Assembly: GCF_012939995.1 (NCBI RefSeq) | Contig: NZ_SPMZ01000016.1 | Coordinates: forward strand, 55,746-119,745 | Direction: 5' to 3' | DNA length: 64,000 nucleotides | DNA from: Candidatus Competibacter phosphatis | Lineage (GTDB): Bacteria > Pseudomonadota > Gammaproteobacteria > Competibacterales > Competibacteraceae | In this document: one piece after another, positions 30,138-39,868 of the stretch | Layout: the number at the start of each line of letters is the position of its first letter | Position numbering within the stretch: position 1 is the stretch's first letter | Made by a program: the position numbers and the translations under genes | The notes under the pieces: model-generated | What the model saw: only the letters and a program-made list of their open reading frames with translations | What the model was told of the DNA's origin: nothing | Databases searched by the model: none

Positions 30138-30446
30138 TCAGGGTGGCCCCTTCATTTCGCCGCCACCGGAATCCCGCGCATGAGCGGCGGCATTCGACGA
30201 CGGCGTGTCTTTCGGCGGGGCGGATAGGGGCTTGGGCGGTTCGCCCGGTTCGCGGATTTCCGAATGTTCCACCACCACGATCAGCAGGACGATGATGATC
30301 AGCCACGCCAGATACAGATAGCAATACAACAGCGGAATGCCGAACGGCGCCCACGCTCGATCGAACAGATCCAACAGCGGATAGTTGAGTGCCAGCACTC
30401 CGCCGACGAACAGGATCACGATGTGTTCCCTGGATTGTTGTCGCAT
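30138..30446 (-). CDS. small two-helix membrane protein
   Basis: A 102-residue protein with two hydrophobic segments (IVILFVGGVLALNYPLLDLF and CYLYLAWLIIIVLLIVVV), then a Pro/Ser-rich cytoplasmic tail (EPPKPLSAPPKDTPSS). Small proteins of this kind commonly precede SLC5-type transporters or sensor kinases, like YjcH before ActP. The gene lies immediately before the sensor kinase start, so co-translation is likely. ATG 30446 is chosen; an earlier start would add a Pro-rich stretch without support. Confidence 0.75.
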   Translation of the reverse strand: MRQQSREHIVILFVGGVLALNYPLLDLFDRAWAPFGIPLLYCYLYLAWLIIIVLLIVVVEHSEIREPGEPPKPLSAPPKDTPSSNAAAHARDSGGGEMKGPP

Positions 30447-30536
30447 GGTAAGGGGACAGGGTTTCAGGGTTCTGGGGGTTGGAGGCGGGCGTTGGAGGAT
30501 GGCGGTTTCGCGTCCCATGCCCGTCCCCGGTGACTG

Positions 30537-32633
30537 TTAAAAATTCGCCTGGGTCTTGCGGATCTCCACCATCTTGTCGGAGGCTTCCAGCGCTTGGCCC
30601 AGGGTTTGGACGCCCTGCGCTTCCAGGAGATCGAGCAGTTTGAGAAACACCTGGGCGGTCACCAGCGAATCGCCCAGCGCGGTATGACGGTCGTGTATGT
30701 CCACCCCCAGCCGGTCGGCGATGGCGTCCAGATTGTGATCGTCGGTGTAATCGTGCAGGTAGCCGGACAGCAGCAAAGTGTCCAGCACCGGGTTGCCGAA
30801 GCGCACGCCGGTTTTCCGTTCCTTCAGTTTGAGGAACCGCATGTCGAAGGCGGCGTTGTGCGCCACCAGCACGGTGCGGTCGTCACCGACGAAGGAGCGG
30901 AACTGGGGCAGCACGACCTCGATGCCGGGCTTGTCCGCGATCATGTCGTCGGTGATGCCGTGGAAGCGGATGGAGGCCTTGGGAATCGTCCGGCCGGGAT
31001 TGACCAACTGGTCGAAGTGTTCGCCCGCCAGCACCCGGCGGTTGACGATGCGCACCCCGGCAATCTGGATGATCTCGTCGCCCTTGGAGGGCGACAGCCC
31101 GGTGGTTTCGGTGTCGAAGACCACGTAGGTCAAGGCCGCCAGCGGATAATTGACCAAGTCGCCCCATTCCTCCAGATTTTCGGCCAGGGAGAAATCGTAG
31201 AACTCCGGCCGGTCCGGCAGGGCTTCGGCCGGTTCCCGCCACTGGCGCGAGGACGCCGGCAGCGGCATCCGCAGTAGGGCGTGGCCGGCCCGGCGGTGGG
31301 ACTGGCTCCACAGGTCGCTGTTGTGTCGCCGCAGCACTTCGCCGACCGTGGTTTCACCCACCAGATCCTGAACGTGCTCGCTCAGCCACTCTTCCAGTCG
31401 ATCGGTGGGCACCGGCTGACCCGGCCAGATGATGTCCAGATAGACGCGGCGGTTGCCCAGCAGACATTCGATCTCGAAATTATCGCCGAGCTCGTGGGCG
31501 CGCAACTGTTCGAGTAGATGTTCGAGCAGCAGCATGATCGATTGGTTGTCCACGTTCAGCCAGAGCGGCATGCCCACCATCTTCGCTCGCGGGCCGGCGC
31601 GCTGTTCCAGATGATGGACGACGGCGCCGATCAGATCGGCGGAATAGACATCGTTCATCGGCCAGCGGCTGGCGTACAGGTTGCGCACTTCCAGGGTCAA
31701 TTCCTGTAGCCGCTGGCTGAGGCGTTCGCTCTCCTCGACGATCACCCGTTGGAAGGCTTCGCGTTGCACCGTGGTCATGTCGCCGAAATTCATGACATTT
31801 TCCGCCGCCGCTCGCAGGTTGGCCAGTGGCTGGCGCAGGTCCTCGGTGCGGGTCTTGAGCAGCGAGCGGTCCATCTGCTGGGTGATGTCGCGGAAGGTGA
31901 TGACGAAGGCGGCGCCCCGATCGCCGGCGCCCGGCAGCAGGCTCATCCGGCAGTGGAACAAGGTCTCGTCGTTGACGGTGGCGCACACGAATTCGGCGTC
32001 GCCGGGCGGCTTGCCGTCGCTGCTGTTCTGTTGGCGAAAGCGCAGCAGTTGCAGGGTGCTTTCGAGCGGCGCGCGGGTCCAGAGGTCGTACAGCGACCGG
32101 CCCAGTCCCAGCGCCTCGCGGTTGGGCAGCAGTTTCACCGCCGCCGGATTGTAGAGCAGGATGCGCGCCTCGCCGTCGCAGACCAGCACGCCTTCGGACA
32201 ATTCCCGTAGCACGGTTTCCAGCCGGGCTTTTTGTTCTTCGATTTCCTGAGTGCCGATGGCGGTGGCGGCGGCGACCTCGCGCCGGGCCTTGTGCAGCGC
32301 CTCGCCCAGTTCCAGCAGCATGCTCGGAAAAAAGCCCAACCAATGTTGGCGCGGCAGTTCCAGCACATAGCCGGGATTGCTACGGGCGATGATCCGGGCG
32401 CCGCGGGCCAGGGCGCCGAGGGGAATGAAGCAATACCAGTCAAGCATCGCCCAAACCGTCGTGATCACGCCGACAATGGCGAAGACGGCCAGCATCAACC
32501 ACAGCAGGGTCTGGTCGCGCTGACTGGGATCCGGCACGACTTGATGAATTTTCCAGCCCAGCCAAGTCAAGGAGGCCAGCGTCAGGATGACCGGAACCAG
32601 CCACAACAGCCAGAGCTTGGTCCGATAGCGCAT
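30537..32633 (-). CDS. membrane PAS/pseudokinase-DnaQ exonuclease fusion
   Basis: A 698-residue protein. Two N-terminal membrane helices (about 7-27 and 43-66) precede a HAMP-like/coiled segment, a PAS domain (about 140-250) and a helical region resembling HisKA in which the H-box position is Glu ([14 protein letters not shown], Glu264). The middle resembles a degenerate kinase module. The C-terminus (about 500-670) is a DEDDh 3'-5' exonuclease related to DNA polymerase III epsilon: FDTETTG (Asp507, Glu509), [19 protein letters not shown] and RHTALGD (His650, Asp655), all intact. Such fusions occur near ActP/CrbS-like loci. The nucleic-acid substrate and signal are unknown. Confidence 0.88.
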   Translation of the reverse strand: MRYRTKLWLLWLVPVILTLASLTWLGWKIHQVVPDPSQRDQTLLWLMLAVFAIVGVITTVWAMLDWYCFIPLGALARGARIIARSNPGYVLELPRQHWLGFFPSMLLELGEALHKARREVAAATAIGTQEIEEQKARLETVLRELSEGVLVCDGEARILLYNPAAVKLLPNREALGLGRSLYDLWTRAPLESTLQLLRFRQQNSSDGKPPGDAEFVCATVNDETLFHCRMSLLPGAGDRGAAFVITFRDITQQMDRSLLKTRTEDLRQPLANLRAAAENVMNFGDMTTVQREAFQRVIVEESERLSQRLQELTLEVRNLYASRWPMNDVYSADLIGAVVHHLEQRAGPRAKMVGMPLWLNVDNQSIMLLLEHLLEQLRAHELGDNFEIECLLGNRRVYLDIIWPGQPVPTDRLEEWLSEHVQDLVGETTVGEVLRRHNSDLWSQSHRRAGHALLRMPLPASSRQWREPAEALPDRPEFYDFSLAENLEEWGDLVNYPLAALTYVVFDTETTGLSPSKGDEIIQIAGVRIVNRRVLAGEHFDQLVNPGRTIPKASIRFHGITDDMIADKPGIEVVLPQFRSFVGDDRTVLVAHNAAFDMRFLKLKERKTGVRFGNPVLDTLLLSGYLHDYTDDHNLDAIADRLGVDIHDRHTALGDSLVTAQVFLKLLDLLEAQGVQTLGQALEASDKMVEIRKTQANF

Positions 32634-32641
32634 GATGATGC

Positions 32642-33016
32642 TTAGCCTGCTTCCGCCAGCAACTCGCGAACGCGTTCCACCACTTCCTGGGTCGAGAAGG
32701 GCTTGGTGATGTAGTCGTCCGCGCCGAGTGCCAGCCCTTTTTCCCGTTCGACCTCGCGGCCCTTGGCGGTCAGCATGATGATGCGAACGCTCTGCCAGTC
32801 AGGATTGGCGCGAATGGCCTGGCAGACTTCATAGCCATTTTTGCGCGGCATCATCACATCGAGCAACACCAGGTCGGGTTGCTCGGCGGCGATGGCGGCT
32901 AGCGCGGCCTCGCCATCCGCGGCGGTTCGTACCTGGAACCCTGCCTGTTTCATCAGGAATTCCAAAGAGAGGACGATGTTTGGCTCATCGTCCACCACCA
33001 AAATCTTGTTCGCCAT
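32642..33016 (-). CDS. single-domain response regulator
   Basis: A 124-residue CheY-like receiver with no output domain. It has the acidic pair in VVDDEPN, the phosphorylation site LVLLDVMMP, the Thr in IIMLTAKG and the Lys in DYITKPFS. It starts at ATG 33016 with GGGGAGCG upstream. It is followed within nine bases by the exonuclease fusion and then the sensor kinase, its most likely partner. Signal output would have to go through protein-protein contact. Confidence 0.93.
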   Translation of the reverse strand: MANKILVVDDEPNIVLSLEFLMKQAGFQVRTAADGEAALAAIAAEQPDLVLLDVMMPRKNGYEVCQAIRANPDWQSVRIIMLTAKGREVEREKGLALGADDYITKPFSTQEVVERVRELLAEAG

Positions 33017-33065
33017 ATCCGCTCCCCTGAGCAACCAGGATTTTTTCAGCTCGTCATCGCCAAAT

Positions 33066-33389
33066 TCATGACTTTTCCGAACCGCCGCGCGCCGTGCCGC
33101 TCTCTCGGGTCTCCGGCGACGGGTCGCTCTTCTTGTCGGGTCCGTCCTTGCTTGGAATGGCGCTGGCCTTGGCAACCGCTTCCCAGAATTTCTGCACTAT
33201 TTCCATCGAGTGGAACTGGGCGGGCAACAGCGGTTTTAGCAGGCCGAGGGACTCGAAGTTGATCACGCCACGCTGCACGTTGTCGCGCAGGACCTTCATC
33301 ATCTCGTCGTGTAGGGGTTGCACGTTGGGCAGACCCAGAAACTCGCGCATTTCCTGAGCGGTGGCTTCAACGCTGACATTGACTTTCAT
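33066..33389 (-). CDS. DUF6489-type hypothetical protein
   Basis: A 107-residue protein. MKVNVSVEATAQEMREFLGL PNVQPL at the N-terminus (read as one motif) and the helical middle match a small conserved proteobacterial family that I recall as DUF6489, of unknown function. The C-terminal 30 residues are charged and probably disordered (DGPDKKSDPSPETRE). It lies about 50 bases upstream of the response regulator on the same strand and may share its transcript. Confidence 0.7.
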   Translation of the reverse strand: MKVNVSVEATAQEMREFLGLPNVQPLHDEMMKVLRDNVQRGVINFESLGLLKPLLPAQFHSMEIVQKFWEAVAKASAIPSKDGPDKKSDPSPETRESGTARGGSEKS

Positions 33390-33558
33390 CGAAAGGCTTC
33401 CTCATGCATCGGGATTGCGGGCCTCACCGCCGGAGGCTAAGGTATGGGGTCAAACCGCCGAATTCTGAAAAAGAATAGCAGGAATAGCGTCCTCGGTCTT
33501 CCGATCGTGCGGGGCGCGTGCAACTTTCCACGGGGTCCCGCCGGGCGAGGGCGATGCC

Positions 33559-35457
33559 TCAGCCGTCGCCGAGGGCTGTTTTGGCGGGCCGGCCACGCTT
33601 AAGATGCACCAGCAGCAGGGAAATGGCGGCGGGGGTCATGCCCGGAATCCGGCCAGCCTGGCCCAAGGTGTGAGGCCGATGGCGCTCCAGTTTCTCCCGC
33701 ACCTCCCGCGACAGGCCGCGCACCTCGGCGTAATCGAGCGTCGGTGGCAAGCTCAGGTGCTCCTGGCGGCGCTGGCGTTCGATCTCCTCGCGTTGCCGCT
33801 CGATATAACCGGCGTATTTGGCTTGGATCTCCACCTGCTCGGCGACTTGAGGATCGGACTCGCCGGGACCGATACCGGGCAGACGCATCAGCTTTTCATA
33901 GGTGACTTCGGGTCGGCGCAACAGTTCGGCGGCGCGGCTTTCCCGAGCCAGCGGTCCGCCCAGCAGCCATTCGGCATCGGTTTCGATCAACTGGCCCGGT
34001 CGTACCCAGCACTCGCGTAGCCGCTGACTTTCCCGTTCGATCGCTTCGCGTTTGCTTTCGAAGGCCCGCCAACGCTCGTCGTCCACCAAGCCCAAGCGGC
34101 GGCCAGTCGCGGTCAGGCGTAGATCGGCGTTGTCCTCGCGCAGCAGTAGACGGTGTTCGGCGCGGCTGGTGAACATCCGGTACGGTTCGCTGGCGCCGCG
34201 AGTGATCAGATCGTCGATCAGCACGCCCAGGTAGGCTTCGTCGCGATTCGGCCACCACGGCGTTTCGCCGCGCACGAACAGGCCGGCGTTGAGGCCGGCG
34301 AGCAATCCCTGCGCGGCGGCTTCCTCGTAACCGGTGGTGCCGTTGATCTGGCCGGCGAAGAACAAGCCTTGAATGGCGCGAGTCTGCAACGAATAGTCGA
34401 GATCGCGCGGGTCGAAGAAATCGTACTCGATGGCGTAGCCGGGTCGGGTGAGGTGGACGTGTTCCAGTCCTCGGATCGAGCGGACCAGGGCATGCTGGAT
34501 ATCGAACGGCAGGCTGGTGGAAATGCCGTTGGGATAGACTTCGTGGGTCTGCAAGCCTTCCGGCTCCAGGAAGATCTGGTGTGAATCCTTGTCGGCGAAG
34601 CGGTGGATCTTGTCTTCGATCGACGGACAGTAACGCGGCCCGACCCCTTCGATCACGCCGGTGTACATCGGCGAGCGATCCAGGCCGCCACGGATGATGT
34701 CGTGGGTGCGCGGGTTGGTCTGGGTGATCCAGCACGAGATCTGCGGCGGGTGTTCGTCCACCGAGCCGAGATGGGAAAACACCGGACAGGGCTCATCGCC
34801 CGGCTGCTCGGTCAATTGCGAAAAATCGATGCTTCGTCCATCCAGGCGCGGCGGGGTCCCGGTCTTGAGCCGACTGACCCGCAACGGCAGTTCGCGCAGC
34901 CGCGCCGCCAGGGCGTTGGCCGGCGGATCGCCGGCGCGGCCGCCTTCGTAGTGGGTCAGTCCGACGTGGATGCGCCCGGCCAGAAAGGTGCCGGCGGTCA
35001 GCACCACCGCGCCGGCGGCGAAGCGGATGCCGGTTTGCGTCACCACGCCGGTCACCCGATCGCCTTCGAGCGTCAGGTCGGCGGCGGCCTGCTGGAATAC
35101 ATGCAGGTTCGACTGGTTCTCGATCAAGGTTCGCACCGCCGCCCGGTACAGCGCCCGGTCGGCTTGGCAGCGGGTGGCGCGCACCGCCGGCCCCTTGCGG
35201 CTGTTGAGGATGCGGAACTGAATGCCGGCCCGGTCGGCGGCGCGGGCCATGATGCCGCCGAGAGCGTCGATCTCCCGGACCAGATGGCCTTTGCCGATGC
35301 CGCCGATGGCCGGGTTGCAGCTCATCGCGCCCACGGTTTCAATGGTGTGGGTCAGCAACAAGGTACGCAGCCCCATGCGCGCCGCAGCCAGGCACGCCTC
35401 GGTACCGGCGTGACCGCCGCCGATCACGATGACGTCGAAGGGTTCGGGGTAATGCAT
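33559..35457 (-). CDS. mnmG: tRNA uridine-5-carboxymethylaminomethyl synthesis enzyme MnmG
   Basis: A 632-residue FAD enzyme that works with MnmE on wobble uridines. The dinucleotide fold is [20 protein letters not shown]. Further family blocks are [39 protein letters not shown] and the C-terminal LPGIGPGES / [17 protein letters not shown] 35457 is the standard start. It follows the NMT1-like binding-protein gene by five bases, an unusual pairing; mnmG usually sits with rsmG or parAB near the origin. Confidence 0.97.
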   Translation of the reverse strand: MHYPEPFDVIVIGGGHAGTEACLAAARMGLRTLLLTHTIETVGAMSCNPAIGGIGKGHLVREIDALGGIMARAADRAGIQFRILNSRKGPAVRATRCQADRALYRAAVRTLIENQSNLHVFQQAAADLTLEGDRVTGVVTQTGIRFAAGAVVLTAGTFLAGRIHVGLTHYEGGRAGDPPANALAARLRELPLRVSRLKTGTPPRLDGRSIDFSQLTEQPGDEPCPVFSHLGSVDEHPPQISCWITQTNPRTHDIIRGGLDRSPMYTGVIEGVGPRYCPSIEDKIHRFADKDSHQIFLEPEGLQTHEVYPNGISTSLPFDIQHALVRSIRGLEHVHLTRPGYAIEYDFFDPRDLDYSLQTRAIQGLFFAGQINGTTGYEEAAAQGLLAGLNAGLFVRGETPWWPNRDEAYLGVLIDDLITRGASEPYRMFTSRAEHRLLLREDNADLRLTATGRRLGLVDDERWRAFESKREAIERESQRLRECWVRPGQLIETDAEWLLGGPLARESRAAELLRRPEVTYEKLMRLPGIGPGESDPQVAEQVEIQAKYAGYIERQREEIERQRRQEHLSLPPTLDYAEVRGLSREVREKLERHRPHTLGQAGRIPGMTPAAISLLLVHLKRGRPAKTALGDG

Positions 35458-35462
35458 GGCGG

Positions 35463-36446
35463 TCACTCCGGCAAGGGCAATTGCACCGCGTAATTGGACA
35501 CCGGCAATGCCACGGTGATCGCGCCGTCCTTGGCGAGAAAGTGAGCAAAGCGCTTGTAACGGACTTCGTCCAGCGCCGCCGGCCGACGCGCCAGGCGCGG
35601 CACGGTATCGCGCCAGATGCGTCGATTCAATTCGTTGTCCAAGTCCTTGTGGTTGGCGATGAATGCGTTCCAAGCGTCGTCCGGGTGATTGACGATGTAG
35701 AGCGTCGCCTGCTCCAGCGCGGTTAGAAAACGCCGCAACCGAGGATCGTTGAGACGGTCGCGCGCCGCCACCAGCACCCGTTCGTCGTAGGGAGGGACAC
35801 CCTCTTCCTCCGGATAGAAGATCCGGCCCGGCTTTTTGGCCAAGTCCATTTGGTTCAATATGACATTGCGGAACACGCCGATCGCCGCATCCACCTGTCC
35901 CGACAGCAGCGCCGACGACGGCGAGGCGCCGACATCGACCAAGGTCACCTCCTCCGGTTGGAGGTTGGCTTGCGCCAGCAAGGCCTTGAGCAGTGCTTTC
36001 TCGAATCCCGTTGCCGAATAGCCGAGCTTGCGGCCCTTGAGGTCGGCCAGGGTTTTGATCGGACCCTTTTGCAACACGACCAGCGCGTTCAGCGGCGTGG
36101 CCACCAGCGTGCCGATGCGCTTGAGCGGCAGGCCGGCGTTGACGTGGATGTGCAACTGCGGTTGGGAACTCACCGCCAGATCCGCCTTGTTGGTAGCGAC
36201 CATTTTGGACGGGTCGTTGGGGTCGATCGGAGTTTGTAGTTCGACCTCCAGATTTTGAGCGGTGAAAAAACCTTTTTCCAGTGCCACCACCAGTGCGGCA
36301 TGGTCGGGATTCACGAACTGATCGAGCATCACGGTGAGCTTGTTCTTGGCGGCGCTGGGCGGGTCCTCGGCGCGGGCGGCCAGCGCGAGAACGGTCAATC
36401 CAAGCAATAACAGCAAGGCGCGAACAGCTTTCGACATGTCATTCAT
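35463..36446 (-). CDS. NMT1/ThiY-like ABC transporter substrate-binding protein
   Basis: A 327-residue periplasmic binding protein. The signal peptide ends near ALAARA (residue 26), and the mature domain has [39 protein letters not shown] and [20 protein letters not shown], as in the NMT1/THI5 group that binds thiamine pyrimidine precursors or similar ligands. No permease or ATPase gene is adjacent, so the transporter is elsewhere or the protein acts alone. It is five bases upstream of mnmG. An alternative start is 36437. Confidence 0.85.
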   Translation of the reverse strand: MNDMSKAVRALLLLLGLTVLALAARAEDPPSAAKNKLTVMLDQFVNPDHAALVVALEKGFFTAQNLEVELQTPIDPNDPSKMVATNKADLAVSSQPQLHIHVNAGLPLKRIGTLVATPLNALVVLQKGPIKTLADLKGRKLGYSATGFEKALLKALLAQANLQPEEVTLVDVGASPSSALLSGQVDAAIGVFRNVILNQMDLAKKPGRIFYPEEEGVPPYDERVLVAARDRLNDPRLRRFLTALEQATLYIVNHPDDAWNAFIANHKDLDNELNRRIWRDTVPRLARRPAALDEVRYKRFAHFLAKDGAITVALPVSNYAVQLPLPE

Positions 36447-36741
36447 CCCATCCAGTCATCGATCGATTCCAGCATTTCGGAAGGCTTACAAGATACGGCC
36501 ACGGCGCGGACCGGTCATTCTTCAACTTGTTTTGTAAGGCGGTCAAGGTATGCGGTCGGGTACGGGGAATCTTTGCTGTGGCGCGATCGCCATCGCCACT
36601 CATCATAAGAAAAGGAAATAAATATATAGATATTAATTCCTTTTGGATTTATGGAGTTTGTTGCTAATTTATCGATGAAAAGTCGGGCATGCGAGCAACC
36701 GCTTCCCCCATCTTTCGTCGGAACGAACAAGGAAACACGCG

Positions 36742-37485
36742 ATGAATCAGGCACAGGAGCAGGCGAACGTTCATGTTCAGGGAACGGTCGCGCACCCGTG
36801 GTTCGATCTAGCGGAAATGAATCGCGAACTGGCCGTGGCGCCCGCCGAGCAACGGGTTGCTTGGGTGCTAGAGCATTTCCCCGGTCGCGTCGTGTTGACC
36901 TCCAGCTTTGGCGCCCAGTCGGCCGTCTGCCTGCACATGGTCACCTGCCAGCAACCCGATATTCCGGTCGTGTTGGTCGATACCGGTTACCTGTTCCCGG
37001 AAACCTACCAATTTATCGATGAATTGTCCGAACGGTTGTCGTTGAATCTCCAGATCTATCGCGCCGAACTCAGCGCGGCCTGGCAGGAAGCCCGCTATGG
37101 CAAGCTGTGGGAGCAGGGTTTGGAGGGGATCGAACGCTATAACGGGCTCAACAAGGTCGAGCCGATGCAACGGGCGCTCAGGGAGCTGGAGGCGGCGGCC
37201 TGGATTTCCGGCCTGCGCCGGCAGCAGGCCAAGAGCCGCCAGCATCTCGACGTGCTGTTATGGCGCAACGGCCGCTGCAAGGTTCACCCCTTGATCGATT
37301 GGACCGATCGCGATGTCTACCGCTACCTGAGCCAGCACAATTTGCCGTATCACCCATTATGGCATCAGGGCTATGTCTCCATCGGCGACACCCATACCAC
37401 CCGACGCTTGCTGGACGGCATGAGTGAGGAAGAAACCCGCTTCTTCGGCCTCAAGCGCGAATGCGGTCTTCACGAGCATGTCTGA
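36742..37485 (+). CDS. cysH: phosphoadenosine phosphosulfate reductase
   Basis: A 247-residue enzyme reducing PAPS (or APS) to sulfite with thioredoxin. It has the PP-loop [25 protein letters not shown], the [13 protein letters not shown] segment and the catalytic ECGLHE near the C-terminus (about 239-244). The two CC pairs that bind an Fe-S cluster in APS-type enzymes are not seen, so the PAPS type is more likely. It starts at ATG 36742. No other sulfate-assimilation gene is adjacent. Confidence 0.93.
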   Translation: MNQAQEQANVHVQGTVAHPWFDLAEMNRELAVAPAEQRVAWVLEHFPGRVVLTSSFGAQSAVCLHMVTCQQPDIPVVLVDTGYLFPETYQFIDELSERLSLNLQIYRAELSAAWQEARYGKLWEQGLEGIERYNGLNKVEPMQRALRELEAAAWISGLRRQQAKSRQHLDVLLWRNGRCKVHPLIDWTDRDVYRYLSQHNLPYHPLWHQGYVSIGDTHTTRRLLDGMSEEETRFFGLKRECGLHEHV

Positions 37486-37726
37486 CGGATCAAGCCAGCC
37501 GCATGTATTTGGGTGACGAGTCAAGCGAACTGGATCACCGAACTCGATCAGCCGAAAAGCTTCGCTTCGGCCACCGGCGCCGAAATTGCCTTGAGCGTGG
37601 CTTTCTCGCTGGCATTTCCTTCCGTGTATCGGCGAACATAAGAGCTCGCCGGGCCTGACAGGCACCGGTAATCCGATCGCCTCAGGGTGATCGCTTTCCG
37701 CCCCGCCTTTGCGTTTGAGACCCGGA

Positions 37727-38881
37727 ATGCTGCTTGATGACACTGACCGCCATGCCCTACGCCGGCAAGGCCGTTTCCTTTTCGCCGCTTTCAAGCAGCC
37801 GCATCGGGTGCTGAGCACCTGCCGGATCAACGGCGGGTTTCGCGAAGACCTGACCCACATCGCCAATCACCAAAGCTGCGAAGCCGTCGCCCACATCGCC
37901 CGCCATGCCTCGGTATTTCGCCTGGGGCCGGATGCTTATCATGACTTCGCCTGCGCCGAAGCCGATTTGCCTCCCGCCACCACGGCGCTGATGACCACCG
38001 CCGCCAACATGCAATGCGCGGTGGTGGCGCGCGCCGCCCACGCGGAACTGGCGGTGCATGTCGCCGCCACCGCCGGCGTGCTCGGCAACGCCACCCGCGC
38101 CGGCGACCCGGCCGGTTGGCACGAACGCCCGGACGGCAGCGAGCGGGTGAGGCAGGTCGCCGCCAAGCCGCCGCCTGTCGAGGCCGGTTCCGGCACCATC
38201 GTCACCCTGGTTTTCATCAATCGGCCCTGTACGCCGGCTTGTCTGGTCAAGGCGGTGGCCGTGATCACCGAAGGCAAGAGCACGGCGCTGCTGGATCTGC
38301 GCCTGCCCAGCCTGCAATCGTCGGGACTGGCCACCGGAACGGGTACCGACCAGTTGGCCATCGCCGCGCCGCTGGCGCGGGCCGGCGAATGGGAGCGGCA
38401 CTGGGCCAGCAGCCACAATACCTTGGGCGAATTGCTGGGGCGAGCCACTCACGACGCGGTCACCCGCTGCCTGTTGTTGCAGAACGGGCTGTGCCCGGAA
38501 TTGCGACGCACGATCTGCGGCGCCCTGAGCCGCCACGGTTGCGACGAAGCCACCCTGCGCGCTTGTGCCGCGACCGAACTCGACGCCGGCTTGGCGCAAC
38601 TGTTCGCCGACAACCTTCCGGCATTGCTGCATGACCCGCAGAGCGCCGCCGCCGCGTATGGTCTGGCCGAAAGCGTGGATTTGGCGCGAGCCGGCGTGCT
38701 GCACTTGGAAGTGGCGCGGGAAGCGATTCTCAATCAGGCCGCGCTATTAGCCGCGACAGTGGCGGTGAAGCCGGAGCGATTCGCCGAGTTTCGCGAGGTA
38801 CTGCGCGGGCGACGGGACGCCGAGCCGGGTGTGTTGGCGGCGTTGGCGGTGGTGCGAGGATTCGCGCGAAAATGGAACTAG
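37727..38881 (+). CDS. cbiZ: adenosylcobinamide amidohydrolase
   Basis: A 384-residue CbiZ-family enzyme that removes the aminopropanol side chain from adenosylcobinamide so salvaged corrinoids can be reused. The N-terminus (VLSTCRINGGF REDLTHIANH in two stretches), TTAANMQCAV and the GTGTDQLAIA segment match the family. ATG 37727 is chosen. The end overlaps cbiB by ten bases, and cobD follows, giving a three-gene corrinoid salvage unit. The first 240 bases upstream show no cobalamin riboswitch I can recognise. Confidence 0.88.
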   Translation: MLLDDTDRHALRRQGRFLFAAFKQPHRVLSTCRINGGFREDLTHIANHQSCEAVAHIARHASVFRLGPDAYHDFACAEADLPPATTALMTTAANMQCAVVARAAHAELAVHVAATAGVLGNATRAGDPAGWHERPDGSERVRQVAAKPPPVEAGSGTIVTLVFINRPCTPACLVKAVAVITEGKSTALLDLRLPSLQSSGLATGTGTDQLAIAAPLARAGEWERHWASSHNTLGELLGRATHDAVTRCLLLQNGLCPELRRTICGALSRHGCDEATLRACAATELDAGLAQLFADNLPALLHDPQSAAAAYGLAESVDLARAGVLHLEVAREAILNQAALLAATVAVKPERFAEFREVLRGRRDAEPGVLAALAVVRGFARKWN

Positions 38882-39837
38882 GCGCTCACTTCGCGCTCGT
38901 CCTGATCGCTTGCCTGCTCGATGCCGCGTTTGGCGATCCGGTTTACCCGCAGCATCCGATCCGGCTGCTGGGAGCCTGGAGCTTGGCGTGGGAACGGTGG
39001 CTGTTCGCCGCCGGCCTGAACGGTTATCTGGGCGGTCTGCTGCATTGGCTGTTGGTGGTCGGCGGTGTCCTGGCGGCTTGGTGGGCGGTGCGGTGCGGTC
39101 TGGGCTGGTTTCATCCCTGGCTGGCCTGGGCCTGGGATGTGTTCCTGGCCTACAGTCTGTTGTGCATGCGCGATTTGCTGGCCCATGGCCGACGCGTGCT
39201 CGATGCCCTGGACGATCTTCCCACCGCCCGCCGCCGCTTGAGCCTGTTGGTGGGTCGGGACACGGCGGCGCTGCCGCGCGACGGCATCGTGCGCGCCACC
39301 ATCGAAAGCCTATCGGAGAACCTCACCGACGGCGTGTTGACCCCGCTGTGGGCCTTGTGCCTGTTCGGCCTGCCGGGGCTGATCGTGGTCAAGGCGGTGT
39401 CCAGTCTCGATTCCATGGTCGGGCATAAAAATGCCCGTTACCAGCGCTTTGGCTGGGCCGGGGCACGGTCCGACGATCTGGTGCACTGGCTGCCGGCACG
39501 CCTGTCCGTGCCGCTGGTCGCGGCGGCGGCAGCCCTGCTGCGCCTGCATCCAGGATCGGCGTTCCGGGCCGCGTGGCGCGATCACGCCCTGCTGCCCAGC
39601 CCCAACTCGGGTTGGAGCGAAGCCGCCTGCGCCGGCGCGCTGCGGGTACGGCTGCTTGGGCCGATTCGTTACGGCGGTCAACTGGTCACCGAAGCGTTCA
39701 TGGGCGATGCTGATTGGCCCGCCGATCTGGACGGCGCCGATCTGCGGCGAGCCTTGCGTCTGATCCTGGTCTGCGATCTGTTGGCGGTGGCCGTCGGCCT
39801 GACGCTGATCCCGCTCCGGGTACTCATGCCGTGGTGA
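38872..39837 (+). CDS. cbiB: adenosylcobinamide-phosphate synthase
   Basis: A 321-residue inner-membrane enzyme joining aminopropanol phosphate to adenosylcobyric acid. It has the N-terminal LLDAAFGDPVYPQHPIRLLG, the IVRATIESLSENLTDGVLTP block, SSLDSMVGHKNARYQRFGW and GAGALRVRLLGPIRYGG-like sequence. Four or five hydrophobic helices are spread along it. It overlaps cbiZ and is followed by the CobD-type decarboxylase that makes its substrate. Confidence 0.95.
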   Translation: MELGAHFALVLIACLLDAAFGDPVYPQHPIRLLGAWSLAWERWLFAAGLNGYLGGLLHWLLVVGGVLAAWWAVRCGLGWFHPWLAWAWDVFLAYSLLCMRDLLAHGRRVLDALDDLPTARRRLSLLVGRDTAALPRDGIVRATIESLSENLTDGVLTPLWALCLFGLPGLIVVKAVSSLDSMVGHKNARYQRFGWAGARSDDLVHWLPARLSVPLVAAAAALLRLHPGSAFRAAWRDHALLPSPNSGWSEAACAGALRVRLLGPIRYGGQLVTEAFMGDADWPADLDGADLRRALRLILVCDLLAVAVGLTLIPLRVLMPW

Positions 39838-39868
39838 GCGAACGGGCACCGTTCGTGGGAGGCGCGGG

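Noticed and set aside
28064..32645. Several plus-strand open frames opposite the sensor kinase and exonuclease fusion
   Set aside because: They are Gln/His/Arg-rich antisense shadows of well-supported genes in GC-rich DNA.
37486..37726. Cobalamin riboswitch upstream of cbiZ
   Set aside because: No B12-box-like core or the usual conserved loop sequence could be found on either strand.
37357..37866. Minus-strand open frame across the cysH-cbiZ spacer
   Set aside because: It overlaps the ends of two solid plus-strand genes and has Arg/Ser-rich shadow composition.
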